A DNA stretch of 64,000 bases from Rotaria sp. Silwood1 (lineage: Eukaryota > Rotifera > Eurotatoria > Philodinida > Philodinidae), in the NCBI GenBank assembly GCA_905250075.1, contig CAJNOP010000357.1, positions 143,780 through 207,779 on the forward strand, given 5' to 3'. The position numbers and the translations under genes are program-made. Numbering within the stretch: position 1 is the stretch's first letter; the number at the start of each line of letters is the position of its first letter. Of the stretch, positions 22,061 through 34,400 are shown one piece after another. Under the pieces are notes generated by a model. The model made no database searches and was not told the origin of the DNA. It was given only the letters and a program-made list of their open reading frames with translations.

Positions 22061-23016
22061 CAGGATGTCACATAATCTTTGCTTCCCCTCTATAACCTAA
22101 AGTATCAATGATATCACAAATATATTTTATACCAAATTAAAGCGCGTCGAAAACGGGATTTATTAGTACTAAATAGTAAGAGTTATCAAAACCTTTTAAT
22201 GTCGAACTTAACAAATTTTCAGAAATTTTATGCTTTTTTTGGCGTGGAAAATGAAGGTGCTAGTAATTTTAAAATGGAATTAAACTTTTTTCTTGGAAAT
22301 TTGTACGTGGTTCGATAGAGCTCAATGAGCTCTACAAAACTGTATATATTAAAAAAAATGTTGAGCTATATTTTTGAGATAAAAAATTCAAAAAAACTAC
22401 TTGGAAAATCGAAAAAAATGTTAAAAACAACTCATTTTTTATGTGGAAGAAAAATATTCGATGATTTCAATGAAATTAGCTTTTCTCATTCTTTTTGCTA
22501 CCGCAGACGTTTCGAAATATAAGAATTTGATGCCGCGTGAAAAACTGCATCCATTAAGTACATTTCGAAACGTCTGAGATAGCAAAAATAATAAGAAAAG
22601 CTAATTTTATTGAAAAAATGGAGTGCTTATCTTCCATATAAAAAAACGAGTTTTAAACATTTTTTAGGATTTTGCAAGTCATTTTTTAAATTTTTTATCT
22701 CAGAAAAATGGCTTAAAAAACTTTTAATATAGACAGTTCTGTAGAGCTCGACGAGCTCTATCGACCCATGTAAAAATATCAAAAGAAAATATTTTACTCT
22801 ATATTTGAATTTCTGGCGCCTTAATTTTCTATGCCAAAAAAAACATAAAATTTCTGAAAATTTCGTAAGTTCAACATTAAAAGATATTGATAACTCTTAC
22901 TATTTAGTACTAATAAATCCCGTTTTCGACGCGCTTTAATTTGGTATAGAATTCATTAGGTATTCAACTTGAAATCATAGCGCTATTTCCCTAGCAAAAG
23001 ATTATGCACAATCCTG
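22061..23016. mobile_element. 956-bp palindromic mariner-like foldback element
   Basis: Two arms of roughly 450 bp (22061-22520 and 22545-23016) are inverted copies, for example CCAAATTAAAGCGCGTCGAA near 22133 and its complement near 22930. The outer ends read CAGGAT.TG..CATAATCTTT, and TA lies directly outside both (22059-22060 and 23017-23018), as for Tc1/mariner insertions. The centre is a short loop containing TTTGATGCCGCGTG. No transposase. Such a long near-palindrome can form a stable hairpin. Confidence 0.85.
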
Positions 23017-23019
23017 TAG

Positions 23020-23596
23020 AAAGTTGACGAAAAGTTTGTAGTATATGTACTCCAAATTAACAATTGATATTCTCTGATTCGCACAACTTATTATTTGATT
23101 CTTAAAATAACTTTTCACCATGATAGTCATGTGAATTTAGAAAATAATGAACGATCATCTGAATGCACATTTTAAATCACTAGCACACGTTTATACGCCT
23201 AAAGTAAACATGTTTGAATCCTTTAGTTCAAATTTTCATCATAGCTAATACTAGATTTGCAATCTAAACAAATCTGCATCAAATAAGATACTATGCGATA
23301 TTTAGAAAAAATAAAATTTTTCATTTCGATGATCATTCTCATATGAAAAATCATGTCTCAGAGGTAGCTCAGACGTTTATTCACAAAAAAGATCCAACGA
23401 AGAATAGACAAATAATCATTTATTCGTCTGCGATTCAATCAACTGTGTAAGAAATAAATAGAAATTTTCATCGTATCGTGTATGTTCACTTCCTGAACGA
23501 CAGTGAACAATACATTATTCACATTGTAGACAGCAGCAGATATGGGATAAATACTTAAATATCGAAGGAGAATACGTCATTTGACATCTGTCTAAT
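23020..23596. other. AT-rich intergenic region
   Basis: No gene seen. Near 23355 a GAGGTAGCTCAGACG string resembles a tRNA A box, but no B box or fold follows. Confidence 0.3.
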
Positions 23597-24190
23597 ATGG
23601 AACATCGAGATGTTCACTTACTTGATTTACCTGATGACATACTACTTATTGTTATAAAGAAATCTTTCATTCTATGCATGACATTTATTCATTATCGAAA
23701 GTTAACAGACAATTCGATACAATAGCAAGCTATATCGTTCACATTAAATTTCTAGACTTCTCGATTATATTATCGAATGCTAAATTTTACCCAGTTAATG
23801 ATGCTATACTTGATCGATTCTGTGGTCAAATATTACCTAAAAAATACATTAGCACTAAAAAGTACTTGTTTTTTGAACAATTATGAATGGAACGCATTCT
23901 CATCGCTTGCGAATATTCTAACTATTGTATAATCAATATTGTAAATTATCGAGCAAAATATTTTTTTTTTCAGTATTTAACAAGCATGTTTTGCATCGAA
24001 CACATAGAAGAATCTTTTATGATGTCATTACAAGTCTTTTCTTTCGTTCTGTCGTTTCGTCGTATGTCTATATTCGTTCATATCACGACTTTTTCTTTTC
24101 TATTCTGTTGCAACTTGCAACAAAATAAAAATGAAGTGATACTGTTTTCTATGTCTAATGGCCTATCACTACTCACTATACATATTCGGA
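23597..24190 (+). pseudogene. F-box-like protein relic
   Basis: The relic opens with MEHRDVHLLDLPDDILLIV, an F-box start (LPDDILL). Sense then continues one frame over as YSLSKVNRQFDTIA and FYPVNDAILDRFCGQILPK, a block typical of the F-box families expanded in bdelloids. A frame change lies near 23672, and an in-frame TGA follows FFEQL at about 23884, just before MERILIACEYSN, which continues the family pattern. The later part is eroded. An F-box protein would recruit substrates to an SCF ubiquitin ligase; this copy looks dead unless the assembly is wrong at the frame change. Confidence 0.6.
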
Positions 24191-24362
24191 AGTAACAGAA
24201 CACTAAATATATTCACATAGGTACACAAAAGAGTTGAAAATAGACAAAAAAAAATAATTTACCTGTTCACTAACGAAAGCTAGCATTTACGAGCAATCAC
24301 GTTTCCAAATAAATTACGCACTTCTCACGTCCGCTTTATTTCTATGGTACAAAGTAGATTAA

Positions 24363-24906
24363 CCCTTTCTTTCCCACAGCTGAATATTAAAGTCGGGAAT
24401 CAAAACTCACTCAGGAACTACACCTTAATGACCCCTAATATACACAGAAGAAGTTTGAATCAATTGTTTTAGCTTCAATATACTTAATACTTAGAAATGT
24501 AATTAGAAGGGATTCAAGATAAGTAAAGTAACACAAAATATATACGGCGCTGTTCAGAGTAGAGACGTCACATGAAAAAGAGAGATGCGCTTCGGTCAAT
24601 CTTGGAAAAACATCGGGTTTTTTTCGAGTAGAACTGATCAATATATTCGAACACCGCTCAAACAATTTTCATTGTCTGTGCTGAACATCATTTGATATTT
24701 TGATTGTGACCTTTTTTCGGCCACCTCTAACTGTAAATATCTGAACGGCAACAAAAATCTTTTATTGGATAAGTTGAATTGTTGTTTAGAAATCTATCAT
24801 GAATAGGCTTTTAACTGATGTCAAATCAATTTTTTCACGCCTTATACACCAATAAAAAACCAAAATTTCAAAAATGCTACCTATAGATACCATTGGGAAA
24901 GAAAGG
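24363..24906. mobile_element. piggyBac-like MITE with TTAA target sites
   Basis: The element starts CCCTTTCTTTCCCA and ends TGGGAAAGAAAGG, and TTAA flanks both sides (24359-24362 and 24907-24910). TTAA duplication and C/G-run termini are characteristic of piggyBac. It is 544 bp with no transposase. Confidence 0.7.
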
Positions 24907-24910
24907 TTAA

Positions 24911-26952
24911 GTAAAATGATATGGTATGAAGAAATTTCAATGATTATCATATCAATGAAAAAAACAAAATTCATATAAGCTTACCATATTTGTCTTATAA
25001 AAGAAGCATTTAAAGACTTTAAAATCAATAGAGTTCGAAACTGATTCATATATGTTTGATATTTTAATTTAGATATTCTTTTATTCTTAATACATGTTGC
25101 TCTTCGTCCATGACGAAGAAGAACATTATTTTTTTTGCGATTACTATTGATACTAATGGACTCTTTTAGTTAAAAAAAAAGGATTTTGATCAGTTGATAT
25201 TGTAGACATGAATAAATAATTGTCTAGTGTGATGATACATGAGAATTCTTTTTCGATTGATAACGAGCTTCTAACAGAACCTTATGAAAATGTACTACAT
25301 GATGAAAAAAGTTTATAAAAATTAGAAAATAAGATAAAATAAGTGTTCATCAAATCTATTCGACAAGAGACAAAAAAAAATACAACCAAGAAAAAATTTA
25401 ATAAATGAAATAATGAGAAACAAAACAAGTTAATTTATGATTATCGGCAAATTTAGTTGTCCAACAAATCGTTTTGAGACTGAATAAGTATGTTGTTAGC
25501 CACTTTTTTATCAGCATTCGTATTACGCATTCTAGAAAATAAGAAGAAAAAAAATAATAAATGGTAAAATATTTTGATCACTGAGAATATCTACAGTAGT
25601 ATGACCATAATATGAAAGAAATCGAAAAGATCTCATCAAAACTTATTGCCTTTTATCATTCTTAGCATAAAAAAATATATTCATATGAGTTGATTGAACT
25701 ATCTTTCACCTGTTCTTTGAGGTCTCGAAATATACCATAATTAAAAAAAAAATAAACGATCTATCAACAACAACAACAATAATGAACAAACTTCAGCATA
25801 TCCATTGATCTCTATATGAGTTCTATCTTATCATGTTAGATCGCACATCATAGATGAAACATGAAATAAAAATACTGAAAATGTGCAAAGTCTACTTGAT
25901 CTGTTATTGATATTTCACATAATTCACAAATAATTTGTTCATCTACTACATTTAGACTTGTACAATTGATTAATATTTAGCTACAAACAAGGTAATCGAT
26001 TCGTCTATCATCCGATTGTAACACTCATATGCCTATGCTTCTTCAATAATTGACAAAAAACAGATATTTATTTCTGTTAATAGGATGAAAAATTCTAGTA
26101 AATCTTTACTTTATTAAGACTGATACTTATTCCTTAACTCATACTTTTCATATAATTGTGGACTCATTTTAAAATACCTTAATGTAAAGAATAGTTTATT
26201 TGAAATATAAATATGTTGATGAAAACTTAGGCTTTATTCATAAAATTGAATAAAATTTTAAGAAAGTTTTTGATGACAAATCAAGAATTTGTGTTTTTTT
26301 TCCAGAAAAATATATTTCAAAATATAATATTTCTTTAAAAATAGCTACAGAATTACATGAAACTGTAATTAGAAATCAAATAGACTTGTAAATGTCGTAT
26401 TGAACAATGGTATGAAATAATGACTATTAGCTATTTTAAATTTGAAAATTTAAATCTATTTTAGAATAAAATTTTCTTAATATATTAAAGCAACTTCTAA
26501 CTAATACGAATTTCTATATCTTGTCAAATGAGAAGTACTAATTTTCTTTGTAAGAATCAATCTATTTTTCAAATCTTTTCTTATTTATATTATTCTACGA
26601 GATCTACTTTTAAAAATAAAAAAAAACATCAGAACAAAAAATATTTTTATTTGTATTATGAAAGAAGTTTATGTTATGTATTGTAAACAATCATTATTGA
26701 TAAAATCTAATATGAATTTATTTCTAATCACCAGTTATACTTGCTTATCTTTGTAATACATCGTTGAATAGTTCTCAAAATTTCATCACAACAAATATTC
26801 CAACTAACTACTCGTTCTATTAACAGTCTGAAAATTCAGATATGATTTTATCAAAAGTTAAAAATTTCACAAATTTTTCTCAAATCTCAAAATAACTTTC
26901 TATTTAATTTTGAATAATCGTTTTTTTTGTTTCTAAAATATATACGAATATC
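24911..26952. other. Very AT-rich gene-free stretch
   Basis: Two kilobases of AT-rich sequence with many homopolymer runs. No gene, repeat boundary or conserved motif was recognised. Confidence 0.4.
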
Positions 26953-27276
26953 TTACTCATTAATGGATTTGACAATTTTTTGAAAACTATTTCCTACTCT
27001 TTCCATATCATAAGCTTTGTCCGTTTCTTTCTCGGTCTCACATTCAACAGCATCAAATACGACCGAGTTTTTAATATCATTAACATCAAATGGAACATTA
27101 TTTTGATCTTCCATACACATTGCTAATGATTCATAATAATCATCATACATTCCCTGACGTGTATTGCTTTCGACAAAGCCGATAATGTTCAAGGATTGAT
27201 CGTGGTAACTGCCATTGTAATATTCAAGTTTATCAATGTCATATATGAGAAGAATGTGGTATTTTTTCTCTGTTAC
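26953..27276 (-). CDS. Putative terminal exon, unrecognised protein
   Basis: A 107-codon open frame ending in TAA at 26953 with protein-like composition: VTEKKYHILLIYDID at its start and MYDDYYESLAMCMEDQ in the middle, rich in acidic residues. An AG acceptor lies directly before the first codon (GTA, 27276), and an in-frame stop lies just upstream of that, so it reads as a last exon of a minus-strand gene. No upstream exon could be identified up to 28 kb. No family recognised. It could instead be a truncated relic. Confidence 0.4.
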   Translation of the reverse strand, partial: VTEKKYHILLIYDIDKLEYYNGSYHDQSLNIIGFVESNTRQGMYDDYYESLAMCMEDQNNVPFDVNDIKNSVVFDAVECETEKETDKAYDMERVGNSFQKIVKSINE

Positions 27277-27724
27277 CTAGCTTTTGTTGATATCAAGATC
27301 AACAATAGATGACACGATGAACTTGAAAAAAAAATGACGAAAGCAAAGTAAACATATTCATTCACATGATACGACGACAATCCATGATCATAGTATCATA
27401 ATTAAAACCAATCAGAAAATACCACTAGCAATTTGTTTTTTTTTTTATTTCACATTAAGTAAAAAAATTTTATACATTATCTTAAGAGTTTTTCAATGAC
27501 TTATAAGTGACAAATTTAAAGACATACCAAATATATATTCGAAAGACTATTGAATCATAAGATATGTATAAAGTGCGTGATGGATTAATATATCATGGTA
27601 AGTAACGATCAGTTTTTCTAATAGCAAGGATCCACAATGTGGTATACAAGTAGAACAAAAAAAAAATGTATATTTAAACGAATCAATATCAAATGCACTA
27701 CGTGTAGCGCTCTCTGAGTTTTTG

Positions 27725-28020
27725 CAACGGACCGAATGTAAAATTGATAGTAGTCGATAGAGAAAATTATTCTTTATCGAACTGCGCTCCCCATTTTTTT
27801 CCGAAAAAATGTCTATACCAGGATATAATCGACAGAATCTGACCAACTAAAACATTGACCATCTAAAGTCGCTTTTTCTCGTAAATAAGGATGAGGCCGA
27901 ACGTGAGATTGACACTTATAGATAAATAAAACTATTCTCTATCAAACTGCATTTTCGGTTTTTTTTCGAAAAAAAGTTTCATACCTAGAAGTAATCGATA
28001 CAATGTGACCAATCCAAAGT
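27725..28020. repeat. Diverged two-copy tandem duplication (~165-bp period)
   Basis: The block at about 27725-27860 (CCGAATGTAAAATTGATAGT...) recurs at about 27893-28020 (CCGAACGTGAGATTGACACT...) in the same order, including TTCTTTATCGAACTGC versus TTCTCTATCAAACTGC. A C-rich telomere-like scrap (28020-28051, ending in a C12 run) follows directly. Confidence 0.65.
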
Positions 28021-28317
28021 ATCCACATCCACACCCACCCCCCCCCCCCTATTTTTTCAAAATTCAGTTTGAAATAAAAAAAACCATAGACTCGAAAATA
28101 TACAGATCAGAGGCAGATAAAACATATAAGTAAGAGAGAGAGATAATATACTACATAGGAGGAGAGATAAGAAATAGAGGTGAGAAAGAAAATGTTGTTT
28201 TTTCTCATTTTTTCTTACCTGTCCTATCGAGCGCTATCTAAGTAGGTAGAATATCATCCAAAATCATATTTCGTCGTTATTTCTCGAAGCTATCATACTC
28301 TCACAAACAACGAGAGA

Positions 28318-28451
28318 TGAACAGTGCTAACATAATCATGATTCTAGCATTATTTTTAACAATGAAGGCTACAGTTGGACGACCCCCAGCAAATATGATT
28401 CATTCGTTTGCGACGATGTTGATTTTATCAGTAGAGCGCTAATTAAAGGTG
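28318..28451 (+). other. Possible first exon with signal-peptide-like start
   Basis: An ATG at 28320 opens MNSANIIMILALFLTMKATVG, a plausible secretion signal. A neighbouring frame is open through KYDSFVCDDVDFISRALIKG up to a good donor (GGTG then GTAAGA at 28452). The two frames disagree, so this is either a decayed gene or a mis-read. The tandem array begins right after the donor. Confidence 0.25.
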
Positions 28452-28499
28452 GTAAGAATAATTATAGTTTTGAACAATTGACTTGTGTTCATTATTGTG

Positions 28500-31400
28500 C
28501 ATTTTACCCGTAATCTTCCCTTATATGATATATACGTACTTTATACACAATGTCACTAAAACAAATAAACGAAACTATTGTTAATGTAGTTCAACAGTTA
28601 TGCATACTCGGTCCATGTTGCTAACTTCAGAGTATTGTTTAGAAGGAAAATCAATAATTGAATATAGCGCTTATTAGAAGCAGTTATTCTTTATATGATG
28701 TTTAATGTTTTCACAAGCTGCACACATTCACTTCGAAATGAACTAAATAATCGGATAGACTTCTCCTCCTAATCCTGGTCCTAGTCCTCCTTCTCCTAAA
28801 AACTATTCATTTCTCGTGTAATCTTCGGTAGTATGTTCTAAAATCAATTTTTGCTTTCAAACGACGACAACGGCTGAACTACAGGCTGATGTACAAACTT
28901 GTTAAAAGTATTCATTAGGATTATCGATAACGAGCATGCGATGAAATACATGATTTCATCTTCTACTAAGTACAATATTTAAACATTGCATTAACAATAA
29001 TATTTCGTTAATATTGGAACTATCGGTCATAATAGTCATGCCAAACGTTTTCTTTGAAGTTAACAAATATGTGAACAGAACCTACTTATGTTCATCCGTT
29101 TTCAATGTTTTTATTCATCACATCACTATCTTCAGATCCTTGTCATAGAGTCTAGAAAGAATATGGCCACAACTCTCGTGACAATGATTCTTTACCAATG
29201 CGATTTTCAATAATCTAACCAATTTCATACTAGGCCTCCCTATCGAACAAATTACTTGAACAAAAACCTGGTTCATTAAGTCATCTGCTTTAGTATCGTA
29301 GAAAGTGTCCGCTACAATTTAACTTTTTTTCAGAATGAAAAAATATTTGAACATAGACAATGTTCGTACCATTTATTTCTCTAATAAGTTTTAATTCTAA
29401 GATCCAGTAAACCTGTGAAACAAAATGAGCCTAATACATGAGATGCACCGTAGTCGTACAAATTGTTCATTTCAGATGTGACGTCCCATGATGCCGCAAA
29501 CTCTACATACTCACCACTAAATAGCCAACATATTTGAAAGGAGCTCTGGTTAAAATCATTCATTTCTGATGTGATCGTTAATCGTATCACTAATTACATA
29601 TCTTCACTCCTAAGCAAGCCTAGTAGATGAAACAGGTATTCCTAAAAACATTCGTCCAATAGGCAATCTTCTATAAACTAACGAAGTGCCCATCTTCCTT
29701 TCAAAGTAAGCCAAATACATGAAATAACTATTAATAAAAATAATTCATTGAACAGGTAATCTTCTGCTATCTTCCGAGCAGTACACTTCTACTTTCAAGT
29801 AAGTCAAATATAAGACGAAGGCGTTCCTAAAAATAGTTCATCTGACACACGATCTTCAATCAGGCACCAACTGTTTAATTTTTTTAGAGACTGAGCAAAA
29901 TATCAGAAAGGAGCACTTATATCAATCGTTCATTTCTACAATGATAATCGAAACTACTGGCCTAATACTCACTTTCATCTAGGAGTGAGGGAAATTATCC
30001 ACTAGAATTTTTGTTGAAAAGAGTCACTTGCCAAGTAACCTTCTACTATGCACTTCCTTCGAGATACCTACCTTAAAATGAGCTAAATAATTGAAAACCA
30101 TCATTACACCATTATTCACCTATAGTGCATGCATGGATCATATCACGAAATAGAAGTATTCACTTTTAGGTGAGTCATTTAGTTGACTGATGTCAATTGA
30201 ATTGCCTCACTTTTTATATAATCTCACATCATGTGCATCACAACAAAACTTTACTTGTCAAAGTGAGCATAACACTTGAACAGATAACTACTTATCCTCT
30301 TAATTATGGTCGTAAAAATTATTCATCTATGATCTGATCTTCAGTGTTGTCACGTACTGCAAGCATTTACTCTGAAACTAATTCAATTGCTGAAAGAACA
30401 TGTAATAAGTATGAAAATGCTACATTTCTCATGTGATCTTCAATATTGACACATGCTGCAAGCATTTATTCTGAAGTAAACTCAATTGCTCAATAGACTT
30501 ATTATGAAAATGATTCATTTCTCATGTGATCTTCAATGTTATCACGTGCTACAAGCATTTACTCTGAAATGAACTCAATTGTTCAATGGAATCATAATTA
30601 TCGTGGTAATAATTGTTCATTTCTAGTGTGATCTTCAATATTGTCAGAAGCTGCATATATCCAGTTCGAAGTGAACTAAAAAGTTAGACGGAGCTTTTGT
30701 GTGAGAGAGTAGTTTGTCATGTAATGTTTTATTCCGTCAGACGTTCTAAGTTTTTCATCTTGATTGATCGAAAATATTGAACAACACTCTAATAAGGATT
30801 ATCCTTGTTCTTTATTGCCTTCCATGTAGTTTCGAAGTTTGCACTAATAATTATTAGTGAAGAAATAGTTTAACAAATTCATTGTTTGAGAAATTCATTT
30901 TACCTGCGCGTCTAGATACGTACACAGTATTCAGCATGTAATTAGCTTGAAGAAATAGTTGAACAAAGTAGTCCTAAAAGTTGAATATCTATAATGTAGT
31001 CTTCAAACCCATCTCGACTGTTAGACCTTGAAGTCAACTCGTGGAAATACTTGAACAAAGACTTTATAGAAAAAATTTCATTATTACTTAATGCATCATA
31101 CTTTGAATTGTATACGCTTTAAACGAGACGTTGGAATTTATTGGAACACACTCATTATGAAATTATACATTATTGATGTCAGTTATAATATGTTCACCAA
31201 TACTATACCTTCGCATCGAAGCAAGTTAGATAGTGGCACAATGTATTCCCATAGTTATTCCATTTTCAAATCACCTTCTTTCATGTCACGAACGTTACAG
31301 ACTTATTTCGGAGTAATCTCAATTGTTCGATAGACTTCTTATAAAGAGTGTTTGTATTCGATGTAAAATTCAATGTTATTATTGGGTACCTGCACAAACT

Positions 31401-34400
31401 TCCAAATGAGCACTATTATTAATTGGACTTGTAATAAAAATTATTTGTATTCCATGTGCGATTCAGTATTGTTATAAGCTACACATATTCATTCTAAAGT
31501 CTACTTAATTCCTTAATGGACTCCTTTTGTTGATAATTATTCATGTCTCATGTGTTCCTCCATGTTATCATGTGTCACAAGCATTCGCTCTGAAGTAAAC
31601 TCAATTGTTTAATGGGCTCCTATTGATAATGGTAATAATTATTCATCTCTGCTGTAATCTTCAATGTTATCACGTGCTGGAAGCATTTACTCTGAAGTGA
31701 ACTCAATTGCTGAATGGACATCTGGTAATAATTATTTATCTCTAATATGATTTCGAATGTTGCCATGTGCTGCAAGCATTTACTTTGAAGTGAGCTCAAT
31801 TGGTAAAAGGACTCCTTATTATAACAATTTTCATCTTTGATGTGATCTTCAATGTTGTCACGTGCTGCAAGCATTTACTCTGAAGTGAAGTCAATTTCTG
31901 AAAGGACTTATAATTATAATAAAAATTATTAATCTCTGATGTGATCTCGAATATTGTCACGCGCTACAAGCATTTACTCTGAAGTGAACACAATTGCTGA
32001 ATAGACATCTGGTTTCCCTAATAATTATTCATCTCTGCTGTGATCTTCAATGTTATCACGTGCTGCAAGCATTTATTCTGAACTCAAGTCAATTGCTGAA
32101 AGGACTTGTACTTTTTATAAAAGTTATTCACTCTTCATGTGCTTTTCAATCTTGTTACGACGTGAGAACATTCACTTCGAGGTGAAGTAAGTAGTTTAAT
32201 AGATTTCTAATTATCGCATTATGCAATGTTGATCAAGTCTTTCATCACACTACAAATAGCATCGTTTCTTGGAAAAGTGAGTGTATTATTTGAAGAGAGC
32301 CCCACTAAGAATTTTCTTCTCTGATATGATCTTGAAACGAGTGATAGATCGCGATGGTGAACTTGGGACTGATGAAAATTGTTAGATAGAGTCTTACTAT
32401 AGTTTGTTAATTTTGATTGTCATCTTGGGATCTCTGCTGAGCTGCGGATTTTATATTCAAAAGGACAAATCTATGTGAATAGAAGTTTTGTTTGAGAGAT
32501 TGAGTTGCTACGCAGCCTTACGTCGGTCGTTAAATTAGAAATTTCGTATTTCGATTCAGGAAAGAAATCGAATGATGACTTACTTGGACTTTCTCGTTTT
32601 AGTTGCGATGAGAGATAATGTCGGTAAGCGAGTGCTTTTATCGCGATATAGGTAAACTATTTGAATAAAGTCTTCATGAAAATAATTCATTTCTGCCGTG
32701 AATTTCTATCAAGTTAATAGTTGTAGATTTTTATTGGAAAGTTAGAAAACAAGATGAATAAAGTCATTTTCAGAATTTTTTACTTGTGTTGTAAGGGTGG
32801 TTTTAAACCACAGCTGCTTTTATTTACTTGGGAATGAGCTAAATAATTGAAGAAACCTTTGGTACGAAGTATGGATGTCTGATGTTATCTGTTATCATGT
32901 TACTATCTCAAGAGCTTCATCTGCAATTGAGACAGCTAGTTGAATAGAACTCTGGTATGAATCATTCTGTTCTGATGTGATCATTAATCATATCACCAAT
33001 CATTGATGTTCACTTCGAAGTAAGCAATATTTTTAAGTAGTGTATTAATAAGAATTATTCGTTCCTGATGTAATTTGTGATTGAGTGACGGTATGTATCA
33101 TCCTAGTCCGACGTGATTAAAAAAGTGGAGTAGAATGCTGCTTAAAATTATTGATTTTTGATGTAATCATCAATCAAGTCATCAACAGTGGATATTCAAA
33201 TTGAAGTGAGCAACATACTTGATGCGAGACTTCGTAAGAATTGTTAGTCAATGATGTTGTCGTTGGTCATATTGCAAACTGTGTAACTTCGTATCTCAGT
33301 GAGCAGAGAAGTTGAACAAAGTATTGATACGATTTATTTAGTTGCGATGTAGTGGTGAATTATGCCATAAATTGTAACCTTTTGTGACGAAGTAATATAA
33401 ATAACAGAATGCACAACTGCCTATCAATGGTATTCATTTTTGTTGTAATCTTTAGTATTGCCTTAATTTCAAACATTTGATTGGAACTGAATGAACTAGT
33501 TGAATTCAGGCCTGGTAATGTTTAGAAATATTCCTTACCACTGTGATCATTGATCATAGTTGAAACACTGCACTCTTGTCGGAGACGAACAATCTTTTTG
33601 GATAAAATCTTCCTTAAAACTATCCATTTGTGATGCCAATGTTGGTGTGATCTCGAACTACACACTCTTACTTCGTTGTGATCTAAAAGATTGAATGAAA
33701 ATCTCCTTGCAAGTATTCTTTTCCGATGTAATCTTTCATCAAATACCACATTAGATGCATCTTTTTAAAACAAGAACTCTAGTTGAACAGCATTCTAATT
33801 AGAGGTATTCATTACCGTTGTGATCATTTATGTCAGTTGAAAGTTGGCATCTTCAAGCAAGAGAAACAGACTTGTTGAATAAAATTCTGTTTAAATATAT
33901 CCGTATTTGATATGAATTCGTTGTATTTCTAACCCGTGTACCTTCATTTTGATGTGAACTTAATAAATGACTAAGGTTATAATAGGAATTATTAATTTCT
34001 GATATGATCTTGGATTATATGTGTAGCTGCACACTGTCAATTCGAAGTGAACCAAATATTTGAATGAAGCCTTAATTTCAGTTATTCTTTTATGCTGTGA
34101 CCTTTTTGATCATGTCACGAATTGCACATCATTCTGCAAAACCAACAAAGTAGCTGGATATAGTAGTGCTATGATGTATTCATTTTAGTTGTCATCTCCA
34201 GTGATTTGATGAACTTCACATCTACGTTTCGAGGGAACAAAATATTTCTCCTGATCCTTACTAGAAAGTTGTTATTTTTGATATTATATCTAGTCATGTC
34301 ACGAGATGCACACCTTCTCTTTAAATTTGGTCAAATATTCGAACAGAACTCTGATGAGGATTATTCATTTCTGACATCATTTTTTGTCATGAGAAGAACT

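Noticed and set aside
23350-23370. tRNA A-box-like GAGGTAGCTCAGACG
   Set aside because: No B box within 100 bases and no cloverleaf.
31620-31874. Minus-strand open frame with internal repeats (QLSSLQSKC)
   Set aside because: It merely reads two or three units of the ~97-bp array and is not open in adjacent units.
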